From Aldehydirespirator sp965204415 (GTDB taxonomy: Bacteria > Actinomycetota > Acidimicrobiia > Acidimicrobiales > Aldehydirespiratoraceae): DNA of 64,000 nt. This document shows positions 50,523-58,728 of this stretch, piece by piece. Made by a program: the position numbers and the translations under genes. The first letter of the stretch is position 1. Each line of letters starts with the position of its first letter. Under the pieces are notes generated by a model. That model had not been told where the DNA came from, ran no database searches, and saw nothing but the letters and a program-made list of their open reading frames with translations. Location: assembly GCA_965204415.1 (NCBI GenBank), contig CBDBEL010000004.1, forward strand, positions 1,488,001 to 1,552,000, written 5' to 3'.

Positions 50523-51557
50523 ATGAAGGCTGCCATCTACGACGCCCCCGGCGTACCGCTGCGCATCGCGGAGGTGCCCGATCCCCGACCTGGCCCCGGT
50601 CAGGCCGTCATCAGGGTGTCGGCCTGCGGGGTGTGCGGCTCGGATCTGCACGCCACCACCCCCGAGGGCGACTTGGCCCGCCGGGGCGGGGTGCTGGGCC
50701 ACGAGGTCACCGGCGAGATCGTCGAGATCGGCCCCGACCCGGTCGGTGACCGGACCGTGGGCGATCGGGTCTACGCCATCCCGCTCGGATCGTGCGGGCG
50801 CTGCCCCCATTGCCGGCTCGACCACCCCGAGGTGTGCCCGAACCAGGTGACCTTCGGGGCGTTGGGGCCCGACGAGCCCGACGGCGCCTATGCCGAGTAT
50901 TTGACGGTGTCGCTCTCGGACCTGCTGGCTGTTCCCGACCACATCGGCATGGACGTGGCCGCATTGTGCGAGCCGCTGGCCACGGGGCTGATGTGCGTCC
51001 GCCAGGCGCAGTTGGAGATAGGCCACCGGGTGCTGATCCTGGGCGCCGGCCCCATCGGGCTGGCCGCCACGATCTGGGCCCGGTTCCTGGGCACCCGGCG
51101 GGTGGTGGTGGCCGAGCGGGTCGAGCACCGCCGGCAACTGGCGATGCGCCTCGGAGCGACCGACACCATCGACGCCGGATCCGGAGTCGATGTCGCCGAA
51201 CAGTTCGCCGAGTTGACCGGTGCGGAGCCCGACGCGGTGATCGAGGCGGTGGGGCGACCCGGGATGCTCAATGCAGCCATCTCAGCGGTCCGGCCCCATG
51301 GGACGGTGGTGACCGGCGGGGTGTGCATGGAGCCCGACTCGTTCGACCACCTGCTGGCCTACGTCAAGGAGCCAAAGATCCGCACAGCCCGCGTCTACAC
51401 CAAGGACGAGAACCGGTTCATCCTGGAGATGATCGAGGCCGGGCGGGTCGACCCCACGCCGATGATCTCCCACCGCATCGGGCTCGACGCCCTGCCGACG
51501 GTCTTCGAGGCGCTGCGGACACCCACCGACCAGTGCAAGGTCATGGTGATGCCGTGA
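50523..51557 (+). CDS. Zinc-dependent alcohol dehydrogenase (MDR family)
   Basis: A 344-residue medium-chain dehydrogenase. The catalytic zinc ligands are CGVCGSDLHA (Cys) and GGVLGHEVTGEIVE (His-Glu); the structural zinc is C-GRC-PHC-RLDHPEVC with four cysteines. The NAD site is VLILGAGPIGLAATIWARFLG. ATG at 50523 has AAGGAGG 9 nt upstream. It oxidises an alcohol or sugar alcohol; the substrate is unknown. Confidence 0.9.
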   Translation: MKAAIYDAPGVPLRIAEVPDPRPGPGQAVIRVSACGVCGSDLHATTPEGDLARRGGVLGHEVTGEIVEIGPDPVGDRTVGDRVYAIPLGSCGRCPHCRLDHPEVCPNQVTFGALGPDEPDGAYAEYLTVSLSDLLAVPDHIGMDVAALCEPLATGLMCVRQAQLEIGHRVLILGAGPIGLAATIWARFLGTRRVVVAERVEHRRQLAMRLGATDTIDAGSGVDVAEQFAELTGAEPDAVIEAVGRPGMLNAAISAVRPHGTVVTGGVCMEPDSFDHLLAYVKEPKIRTARVYTKDENRFILEMIEAGRVDPTPMISHRIGLDALPTVFEALRTPTDQCKVMVMP

Positions 51558-51620
51558 GCGGCACGACGTCGCGGCCGTGCACGGAACATCCGCGCCGCGC
51601 CGCTCGCGCCTGCAGGCAGA

Positions 51621-51878
51621 TCAAGCCGCGTCGTGGGCTGCGATCCAGTCTCGGAGCGCCTCGTCGATCCGGGTCTGCCAGCCGCGCCCACCAGACCGGA
51701 AGTGGTCGATGACGTCCTGCGACAGCCGGATGGTGGTCGACACCTTCGGTCGTGCGAGCGGCGGCCGGCCGCGCCGCACAGGAGCCTCGGCGAACTTCTC
51801 GGGCCACCCGTCCCTCGACAGGTCGGGCGCCTCGTCAAGCTCCGAGCCTCGTGCCGTAGAGTCGTCGCTCTCGCTCAT
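51621..51878 (-). CDS. brnA: BrnA family antitoxin
   Basis: An 85-residue BrnA-type antitoxin: a disordered start (MSESDDSTARGSELDEAPDL) and a C-terminal ribbon-helix-helix motif VSTTIRLSQDVIDHFRSGGRG then WQTRIDEALRDWIAAH. It overlaps the BrnT gene by 44 nt, an ordinary BrnTA layout with the toxin first. Confidence 0.87.
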   Translation of the reverse strand: MSESDDSTARGSELDEAPDLSRDGWPEKFAEAPVRRGRPPLARPKVSTTIRLSQDVIDHFRSGGRGWQTRIDEALRDWIAAHDAA

Positions 51879-52110
51879 TTGCCCTCCTCATGCTGATAAT
51901 CCGGTACGAGTCCTTGCGAGGTGTCCAAACCAGGACCACCACCGTGCCGTCGAGACGCCCGACGGTGATGTAGCGGTCCTCTCCGTAGTCCCTGCGATCG
52001 TCCTCAACGGTCAGCGTCGCGCCGACGAGCACCTCGGCGGCCCTGGCCATGTCCAGTCCGCGGGCCTCGAGGGTCTCGTCACGCTTGGCTCCATCGAACT
52101 CGATCCGCAC
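51835..52110 (-). CDS. brnT: BrnT family ribonuclease toxin
   Basis: A 91-residue BrnT toxin: IEFDGAKRDETLEARGLDMA, GEDRYITVGRLDGTVVVLVW and YRIISMRRANERERRLY, which holds the RNase catalytic Arg/Glu residues of the family. The start is GTG at 52110, with a TAACAT box 5 nt upstream on the minus strand. It is neutralised by BrnA encoded just downstream. Confidence 0.87.
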   Translation of the reverse strand: MRIEFDGAKRDETLEARGLDMARAAEVLVGATLTVEDDRRDYGEDRYITVGRLDGTVVVLVWTPRKDSYRIISMRRANERERRLYGTRLGA

Positions 52111-52154
52111 GATTCATGTTACTACAAAAAAGAGCCGGCGGGGTATTGCCGCGA

Positions 52155-53813
52155 GTGCAGGACGGCCCCGGAACCCTCGTGACTGTCGAGCGGGGCGCAT
52201 CCGAGGGCCAGTGGCTCACCTGGCTGGAGCGGATCAGCGCCGAGGGCCCCAGTGCCGACCCCGAGGCGCTCGAGATCTGGGGCTACACCGACCGGCCCAG
52301 CTACGGCCCGGGCGAGACGGTGGGGCTGCACGTCTCCACCACCGCGCCGGTGTGGGGCTTCGAGGTGTGGCGGGACGGGCACGCGTTCGAGAAGGTGCAC
52401 GAGCAGACCGGGCTGGCCGGCGCTCACCATCGGGTCGGCGACGACGTGGTCGCGTCGGGCTGCGGCTGGCCCGAGAGTGCCTCCTTCGAGGTACCGGCCG
52501 ATTGGGCCTCGGGCGGATACATCGTGGTGCTGCGGGGCGAGCGGGACGGCCGCGAGGTCACCCAGGACGCCTTCTTCGTGCTGCGGGCCGCCGTGCCCGG
52601 CCAGCGCTCGAAGCTGGCCATGGTGGCCGCCACCTACACCTGGCAGGAGTACAACGACTGGGGCGGCGGCTGCGGCTACTTCTCCGACGAGTACATCGAC
52701 CACACCGCCGACCCGCTCGAGGTGCGCGAGAAGAGCTTCAAGGCCCGCCTCAGCTTCCACCGGCCGTGGTCGAGGGGCCTGATCCGCACCCCGGTCGGCG
52801 TTCCCCGCGTCGCCCAGCCGCCCCCGCCGGTGGGCGCGGCGGTGGGAGTCCCGGCCGCGGACTGGGCCATCAGCAACGGCTACTCGGTGTGGACGGTGGC
52901 TTCGGGCTGGGCCCGCTACGACGCCTTGACGTTCCGCTGGCTGGAGGCCAACGGGTACGTGCCCGAGCTGCTGTCGCAGTGGGACCTCGACCGCGACCCC
53001 GGCGTGCTCGACGAATACGAGGCGGTGGTCACCACCGGCCACGACGAGTACTGGACGGCCGCAGGCAGAAGCGTCCTCGACCGGTTCATTGAGCGGGGCG
53101 GCGGCTACGCCCGTTTGGGCGGCAACATCGTGTGGCAGGTGCGCATGGAGGACGATCTGAGCACCCAGGTGTGCCACAAGTACGCGGCCCACGCCGACCC
53201 CGAGCGCCACAGCGACGACATCGACCGGCGCACCGGGGCGTTCGAGGCCCACTACGTCGACCGGCCCCCGGTCACCACCTTCGGCGCCAACGGCTTCCGG
53301 GGCGTGTACTCCCGCATGGCGGGCCTGTCGCCCCGGGGGGCGGGCGGGTTCATCGTGTACCGGCCCGGCCACTGGGCCTTCGACGGGACCGACGTTTACT
53401 ACGGCGACGTCCTCGGCGGCAGCGTCCCGCTGGTGGGCTACGAGACCGACGGCGTGGCCTACACGTTCCACCGGGGCCTCCCCTATCCCACCGGCGAAGA
53501 CGGCGCCCCCGAGCACCTGGAGATCCTGGCCCTCACCCCTGTAACGCTCGAGGAGGAGGACCACGGCCAGGCCGGCAACCTGATCTCCATCGCCGACGGC
53601 GACCTGGCCTTCGCGGCCGAGGCCCTCTTCGCCGAGGACACGCCGGAGAACCGCGACCGCATCCGCTACGGCAGCGCGGTCATCACCGCCATGTCCAAGG
53701 GCGCAGGCGAGGTCTTCTGCGCGGGAACCACCGAGTGGTGCCACGCCTTGGCGGTAGGCGACACCCAGGTAGAGACCATCACCCGCAACGTCCTCAACCG
53801 CTTCCTCGACTAG
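52155..53813 (+). CDS. N,N-dimethylformamidase beta-subunit-like protein
   Basis: About 552 residues with the N,N-dimethylformamidase large-subunit C-terminal-type domain: LEIWGYTDRPSYGPGETVGL, a beta-sandwich part, then MVAATYTWQEYNDWGGGCGY, VPELLSQWDLDRDPGVLDEY, VVTTGHDEYWTAAGRSVLDR and GGGYARLGGNIVWQVRMEDD. Such proteins bind iron and hydrolyse amides, or act on unknown substrates. GTG at 52155 is my choice; GTG at 52179 is possible and the frame is open from 52116. It is divergent from brnTA. The nitrile hydratase beta gene at the left edge is also linked to amide chemistry. Confidence 0.8.
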   Translation: MQDGPGTLVTVERGASEGQWLTWLERISAEGPSADPEALEIWGYTDRPSYGPGETVGLHVSTTAPVWGFEVWRDGHAFEKVHEQTGLAGAHHRVGDDVVASGCGWPESASFEVPADWASGGYIVVLRGERDGREVTQDAFFVLRAAVPGQRSKLAMVAATYTWQEYNDWGGGCGYFSDEYIDHTADPLEVREKSFKARLSFHRPWSRGLIRTPVGVPRVAQPPPPVGAAVGVPAADWAISNGYSVWTVASGWARYDALTFRWLEANGYVPELLSQWDLDRDPGVLDEYEAVVTTGHDEYWTAAGRSVLDRFIERGGGYARLGGNIVWQVRMEDDLSTQVCHKYAAHADPERHSDDIDRRTGAFEAHYVDRPPVTTFGANGFRGVYSRMAGLSPRGAGGFIVYRPGHWAFDGTDVYYGDVLGGSVPLVGYETDGVAYTFHRGLPYPTGEDGAPEHLEILALTPVTLEEEDHGQAGNLISIADGDLAFAAEALFAEDTPENRDRIRYGSAVITAMSKGAGEVFCAGTTEWCHALAVGDTQVETITRNVLNRFLD

Positions 53814-53856
53814 AGCGGGTAGAGGTACCATCCGCCCTAGAAGACTGCTGAATCGG

Positions 53857-54948
53857 CTAGATCACGAAACGCCGTCGGAGCCAGTCGGCCAGCAGCGGGT
53901 CGACGATCCCTATCTGCTTGCCGCGTCGGGTCAGAACGCCCTTGCCGATGAGCGACGTCGCGGCGTCGCGTGCCGTGGCCGGCGGCAGGTCGAGCAGTTC
54001 GGCCGCCCGCCCGTAGATGCTGTCACCCGCAGCGATGGCCCGCAGGGTGCGCCTCTGACCTGAGGGCAGCAACTCGAAGATGCGCTCGGAGGCAGCGTCG
54101 GTGCTGTTGCGCACGTCGGCAAGCGCCGCTTCCCAGACGCGGAGGTCAGCAGCCGCCCCAGGCTCGGTCAGCCGCCAGACGGCGTCGGCGAGTTGCATGG
54201 CCCGCTGGGGGTGGCCGGCCGCCAGCACCATCACGCGGCTTGCCGCGTCGCCAGCGTCACGACCGGTTCGGGCGAACCCCTCCTCGATGATTCTCAGCAC
54301 AGCCTCATCGGCGAGGGGGCCGACCTCGATGAGGTCGGCCTGAGCGAAGAAGGGCTGGGACTGTTCACTGAACAGGGTCCGCATCGTCGACGGCTCGGAC
54401 CCCGCGAAGACGATGCCAAGCGACTGGTAGTGGTGCTGCAGGGCGGTCCTCAGGACCCCGGCACCGCCCTCGACGCCGGCGATTCCTGAGAACTCGTCGA
54501 TGACAACGAAGATGTCGTGACGGGCAGCAGCCCTGGCCAGCACGTCGAGCATCGACCTCAAGGCCAGCACCGGGTCTGCTCTGCGACGGGGGCTGCGGGT
54601 CAGCTCCACGCTCAGCACGCCGATAGAGAGCGAAACCGTCGCCGCGATCGAGTCAAGGATCCGCCGCGCTGGACCGACCACGCCCGCTAGGCCCCGGTCG
54701 AAGGCGGCTGCCAGATCAGCCATCGAAGTCATCTGGTAAAGGTCGATCCACACGGGCTCGGGCCCGACAGCCTCGAGGTCTGCCGCCACCCGCTTGAGCA
54801 GGCTGGTCTTGCCGTAGCGGCGAGGCCCGACCAGAGCGGTTAGCCGCCGATCCGATATGCGCTGCGCGATGTCGATGGCCAGGCTCTCGCGTCCTGACAC
54901 CTGCTCCGGCCGCAGCGGCCCGTGGTAGGGGAATGGGCTAGCGCTCAC
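53857..54948 (-). CDS. AAA ATPase with C-terminal winged helix
   Basis: About 363 residues. It has a STAND/AAA-type NTPase core: GRESLAIDIAQRI, Walker A ALVGPRRYGKTSLLKRV, Walker B IFVVIDEFSGIAG, sensor GIVFAGSEPSTM, and a C-terminal winged helix (LPSGQRRTLRAIAAGDSIYG, AATSLIGKGVLTRRGKQIG). It resembles archaeal-type ATPases that act as regulators. GTG at 54948 fits a leaderless TATGCT box; ATG at 54960 is the alternative. Two operator palindromes lie upstream. It is a stand-alone gene. Confidence 0.8.
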   Translation of the reverse strand: MSASPFPYHGPLRPEQVSGRESLAIDIAQRISDRRLTALVGPRRYGKTSLLKRVAADLEAVGPEPVWIDLYQMTSMADLAAAFDRGLAGVVGPARRILDSIAATVSLSIGVLSVELTRSPRRRADPVLALRSMLDVLARAAARHDIFVVIDEFSGIAGVEGGAGVLRTALQHHYQSLGIVFAGSEPSTMRTLFSEQSQPFFAQADLIEVGPLADEAVLRIIEEGFARTGRDAGDAASRVMVLAAGHPQRAMQLADAVWRLTEPGAAADLRVWEAALADVRNSTDAASERIFELLPSGQRRTLRAIAAGDSIYGRAAELLDLPPATARDAATSLIGKGVLTRRGKQIGIVDPLLADWLRRRFVI

Positions 54949-54959
54949 CACATCCAGCA

Positions 54960-55002
54960 TACTCGGAAAACCCGAGTATGAAATACTCGAAAAAACCGAG
55001 TA
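54960..55002 (-). promoter_or_regulatory. Two tandem 19-bp operator palindromes
   Basis: TACTCGGAAAACCCGAGTA (54960-54978) and TACTCGAAAAAACCGAGTA (54984-55002) are near-identical dyads with centres 24 bp apart, about two helical turns. The first overlaps the -10 box of the ATPase gene. This suggests cooperative binding by a repressor, perhaps the winged-helix ATPase itself. Confidence 0.75.
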
Positions 55003-55053
55003 CAGATGCCGTCAGTGCTCAGAGTTGGTCGACGAGGGTTAGGTGCTCGCCCG

Positions 55054-55872
55054 TCATTCGATGATGGTGGAGCCGTCGCGGATGGACCCTCCGATGGCGG
55101 CCTCGATCATCTCGATGCTCATGCCAGCGCCGAGCCCGCCGTCGACCCACAGGGCGTGGCCGTTGACCATGGACGCGTCGTCGGAGGCCAGGTAGTGGAT
55201 GGCTGCCGCCACGTCGTCGACGGTGGCGAGCCGGCCGGTGTGCTGGTGGGCCAAGCCCTGGGACCGGACCGCCCAGTGGTCTGGACCGTCGCCCGTCATC
55301 GGAGACTCGACCCCGGTGGGGCAGACGCAGTTCACCCTGATGCCGAGCGGGCCAAACTCAATGGCCGCGTACCGGGTGAGCCCCACCACGCCCCATTTGG
55401 AGGCGCCGTAGGTGCTGAGGCCCGGGAAGCCCACGATCCCGGCCATGGAGGCGGTGTTGACGATGGCCCCACCGAGGCCCATGGCCCGCGACGCGTGCCT
55501 CATGCCGAACAGGACCCCGAACAGGTTCACGTCGATCATGCGCCGGACGTCGTCGGTGGAGTCCGCGTCGATCCCCTTGGCGGTGAGCAGCACCCCCGCG
55601 TTGTTGACCATCACGTCGAGGCGGCCGTGGGCCTCGACTACTGAGGCCACCAACGAGGCCACCGAGTCCTCCTCGGACACGTCGACCGCCACGAACTCCG
55701 CTCCGAAGTCGGAGGCCTCATCGGCAGCGTCGTCGATGTCGCTCAGAACCACCGTCGCGCCCGCGGCCGCGAACCGCCGGGCGGTGGCCAGTCCGATCCC
55801 GGACGCGGCGCCGGTCACCACCGCCACCTTGCCGGCTAGCGAGAACAGGGCAGGCTCCTTCGGTGACGGCAC
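55054..55872 (-). CDS. SDR family oxidoreductase
   Basis: About 272 residues: VTGAASGIGLATARRFA, LDVMVNNAGVLLTA, IVNTASMAGIVGFPGL and YGASKWGVVGLTRYAAIEFG (Tyr-x3-Lys), then GHALWVDGGLGAGM. GTG at 55872 is chosen; an upstream frame overlaps repeat copy C. The substrate is probably a hydroxysteroid-like or acyl-type alcohol, judged only from family. It lies upstream of the ATPase gene on the same strand, separated by the operator region. Confidence 0.85.
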   Translation of the reverse strand: MPSPKEPALFSLAGKVAVVTGAASGIGLATARRFAAAGATVVLSDIDDAADEASDFGAEFVAVDVSEEDSVASLVASVVEAHGRLDVMVNNAGVLLTAKGIDADSTDDVRRMIDVNLFGVLFGMRHASRAMGLGGAIVNTASMAGIVGFPGLSTYGASKWGVVGLTRYAAIEFGPLGIRVNCVCPTGVESPMTGDGPDHWAVRSQGLAHQHTGRLATVDDVAAAIHYLASDDASMVNGHALWVDGGLGAGMSIEMIEAAIGGSIRDGSTIIE

Positions 55873-55887
55873 GAGACGGCACCATAT

Positions 55888-55985
55888 CCAAGAGGCCGAG
55901 CAGCCAGGCGAGCGAATCCTGCTCATACGGGCGAGGCCGTGGCCCGAGCGGCCCGTGAGCGCAGCGAACAAGAGCGGGAAACACC
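55888..55985 (+). repeat. Dispersed repeat, copy C
   Basis: GAGGCCGAGCAGCCAGGCGAG, GCGAATCCTGCTCATACGGG, GCGAGGCCGTGGCCCGAGCG, GGCCCGTGAGCGCAGCGAAC, AAGAGCGGGAAACACCCC. It lies between the divergent SDR and FMO genes. Confidence 0.87.
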
Positions 55986-56038
55986 CCGTCTGGACGCGAG
56001 TGCTCTTGCCCGTGGACCACCCTCTAGCGTTCAGCACC

Positions 56039-57487
56039 GTGACCCAGCCCGATGACCGCACCGACCGGTGGCTGGTCGTAGGTGCCGGGCCGTCGGGGCT
56101 GTCGGTGTCGCTGGCCCTGCAGCAGGCCGGCGTGGCCTTCGAGGGCGTCGAGGCCGGGGCGACGGTCGGCGGCATGTGGAACATGGACAACCCGGGCGGC
56201 GGGATGTACGAGTCGGCCCACTTCATCTCCTCCGCGGCCCGCTCGGGCTGGGCCGACCTGCCCATGCCCGACCACTACCCCACCTACCCCCGCTGGTGGG
56301 AGATCCGCGACTACATCCACGGCTGGGCCGCCCACCACGGCCTGGCCCGCCACTACACCTTCGACACGCGGGTCGAGCAGGCCGTCCCGGTCGAGACCGG
56401 CGACGGCGAGCTCTGGGATGTGACGCTGGCCACCGGCGAGGTCCGCCGCTACCGGGGGCTGGTGGCCTGCCCCGGCTTCCAGCGAGTGCCCAACGTGCCG
56501 ACCTATCCGGGAACGTTCAGCGGCGAGGCCCGCCACAGCCAGACCTACAAGTCGGCCGACGAGTTCGTTGGGCGGCGGGCGATGGTCGTCGGCGCGGGCA
56601 ACTCCGCGGTGGACATCGCGGTGGACGCCGCCATCGCGGCCGACCGGGCGGTGATATCAGTCCGGCGGGCCTACTGGTTCTTCCCGAAGCTGATCGGGGG
56701 CATCCCCCTCGACTGCTTCGCCATCAACTCGGTGTCCAGCCAGGAGCGGCTGCGGCGCTTCCTGGAGATCCACGTGGGCGATGTGGGGCGGGTGGGGTTC
56801 GGAACGCCCGACCACCAGCCGCTGGCGCACCATCCGATCCTCAACGACCAGATCCTGCACCACCTGTCCCACGGCGACCTGGTCGCCCGCCCCGAGATCG
56901 AGCGCTTCGACGGCGCCACGGTGCGCTTCGCCGACGGCACCAGCGAGGACATCGACCTGATCATCTGGGCCACCGGCTACCTGGACCGGGTGCCGTTCGT
57001 GGACGCCGAGCACTGCCGGATCTCCAGCCACGACGCCGACAACGACCTGTTCATCTGGATGTTCCATCGCCGCCACCCGCAGATGATGGTGCTGGGCCCG
57101 GCCAACCTCGCCGCCGGCGGCTACTGGGCGCTGGCCGCGTCGGCCGACCTGATCGCCAACCACATCCGCGACCAGCAGCAGGACCCGTCGCGCTGGGAGC
57201 GGATGCGCGCCATCATCGGGGGACCCGAGCCCGACCTGAGCGGCGGCTACAGCTACTACCAGAAGCCCGGCCACCTCAACTACGTGAACGCGGCCGCCCT
57301 CGACCGGTACTGCGCGGAGCTGGCCGACAGCCTCGGGTACGAGCCGCTGGCCCATCCGGGCGACTTCAAGGCGCCCGAGCAGATCGACATCGACGGCTGG
57401 CTCGACAATCCCCGCCCGCTGTCGATGCCCTCGCACGGCTCGCTGACGCCGATCCCCTACCAGCCGCGGGACCTGATCGATGGCTGA
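56039..57487 (+). CDS. FMO-type flavin monooxygenase
   Basis: A 482-residue flavoprotein of the flavin-containing monooxygenase / Baeyer-Villiger group. It has the FAD loop VVGAGPSGLSVSLALQ, the FMO motif FSGEARHSQTY (FxGxxxHxxxY), the NADP loop VVGAGNSAVDIAVDAAIA and LIIWATGYLDRVPF. The start is GTG 56039, 8 nt after a TAGCGT box. It is followed 8 bp later by a P450 gene; the two oxygenases probably act in one oxidative pathway. Confidence 0.88.
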   Translation: MTQPDDRTDRWLVVGAGPSGLSVSLALQQAGVAFEGVEAGATVGGMWNMDNPGGGMYESAHFISSAARSGWADLPMPDHYPTYPRWWEIRDYIHGWAAHHGLARHYTFDTRVEQAVPVETGDGELWDVTLATGEVRRYRGLVACPGFQRVPNVPTYPGTFSGEARHSQTYKSADEFVGRRAMVVGAGNSAVDIAVDAAIAADRAVISVRRAYWFFPKLIGGIPLDCFAINSVSSQERLRRFLEIHVGDVGRVGFGTPDHQPLAHHPILNDQILHHLSHGDLVARPEIERFDGATVRFADGTSEDIDLIIWATGYLDRVPFVDAEHCRISSHDADNDLFIWMFHRRHPQMMVLGPANLAAGGYWALAASADLIANHIRDQQQDPSRWERMRAIIGGPEPDLSGGYSYYQKPGHLNYVNAAALDRYCAELADSLGYEPLAHPGDFKAPEQIDIDGWLDNPRPLSMPSHGSLTPIPYQPRDLIDG

Positions 57488-57495
57488 CACGATCG

Positions 57496-58728
57496 ATGGT
57501 TGAGCTGAGCGCCGGGCCGGACGGCGACCAGTTCGACGCCCTGGCCGCCGACATGTTCGGCTACCTGCGCGGCTTGCAGCGGCACGGCGACGCGGTGGCC
57601 GTCGACCTCGCCGGGGTGCGCACCGCGGTGCTGTACGACCTCGACTCGATCTACCGGGTGCTGGCCGACAAGCTCCAGCACGTCGGCATGGCGCCGGTGT
57701 TCGAGCGGTTGAGCCACGCCACCGGCTCGGGCATCCTCACCAACTACCACTGGCCCACCTGGCACCCGCGCCGGCGCCGCATCGTCAAGCCACTCGGAGC
57801 CCGGTCGGTGGGCCGGTTCCGGCATCGGATGACCACCATCATCGACGACGAACTCGGGGCCTGGCCGGTGGCCGAAGAGTTCGACCTGTACTCCGCGGTG
57901 CGCCGGCTCACGCTGCGGGTGGTGGCCGACCTGCTGTTCAGCACGGACCTGACCACCGAGGCGGTGGCGGTGATCGACCGGGCCGTGGAGGAGATCCACG
58001 CCTGGGCCGAGTCCGACCCGGCCAACGAGGACCTCGCCAACGAGCCCGAATCGTTCCGCTCGGCCATCGCCGACCTGCACGCCCTGATCGACTCCGTCAT
58101 CGCGTCCCGGGACCGGGCCGACCCCGGCGGCGACATGATCGGCGTGCTCGTGGCCGCGTCCACCGAGCCCGACCCGCCGCTGGACACCGCCGGAGTCCGC
58201 GACGAGGCGGTCACGCTGATCCTGGCCGGTCACGAGACGGTGACCAACACCATCTCGTTCGCGGTCGACCTGCTGGGCCGCAATCCCGGCGCCCGGACCT
58301 GCGAGCCCCGCCACATCGTCGACGAGACCCTGCGGCTCTACCCGCCGGTGCACGTCACCAACCGGGCCGTCGTCGTCGACTTCGACGCCGGCGACTTCGT
58401 GATTCCCGCCGGGTGGGAGGTGCTGATCCCCGAGTACGTGATCTACCGCGACGAGCGCCACTTCGAGCGGCCGGGCGAGTTCCTGCCCGACCGGTGGGCC
58501 GATCACAGCCCGCTGCGGCTGAACCGGCGGGCCTACTTCCCGTTCCTGACTGGTCCCAAGTTCTGCGTCGGCAGCCACTTCGCCCTGCTGGAGGCCACCG
58601 AGGCTGTCGGGCGCTTCACGGCCCGCTTCGACCACGAGATGCTCGACCCCGAAGCACCGTGGGGCCGGGAGTTCGCGCTGTCGTTCGCCCCGGACCGGCC
58701 GCTGCCGTGCAGACTGGCTCTGCGATGA
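57496..58728 (+). CDS. Cytochrome P450
   Basis: A 410-residue soluble bacterial P450. It has the I-helix LILAGHETVTNTISFAVDL, the K-helix DETLRLYPPVHVTNR (ExxR) and the heme loop YFPFLTGPKFCVGSHFALLE, in which the usual Arg before Cys is Lys. The stretch between the I and K helices is only about 30 residues, shorter than normal. ATG at 57496 follows the FMO stop by 8 bp. The next gene overlaps by 4 nt. Confidence 0.88.
   Translation: MVELSAGPDGDQFDALAADMFGYLRGLQRHGDAVAVDLAGVRTAVLYDLDSIYRVLADKLQHVGMAPVFERLSHATGSGILTNYHWPTWHPRRRRIVKPLGARSVGRFRHRMTTIIDDELGAWPVAEEFDLYSAVRRLTLRVVADLLFSTDLTTEAVAVIDRAVEEIHAWAESDPANEDLANEPESFRSAIADLHALIDSVIASRDRADPGGDMIGVLVAASTEPDPPLDTAGVRDEAVTLILAGHETVTNTISFAVDLLGRNPGARTCEPRHIVDETLRLYPPVHVTNRAVVVDFDAGDFVIPAGWEVLIPEYVIYRDERHFERPGEFLPDRWADHSPLRLNRRAYFPFLTGPKFCVGSHFALLEATEAVGRFTARFDHEMLDPEAPWGREFALSFAPDRPLPCRLALR

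Noticed and set aside
55873..56265. Extended N terminus of the SDR gene
   Set aside because: It is antisense to the start of the FMO gene and to a repeat copy.
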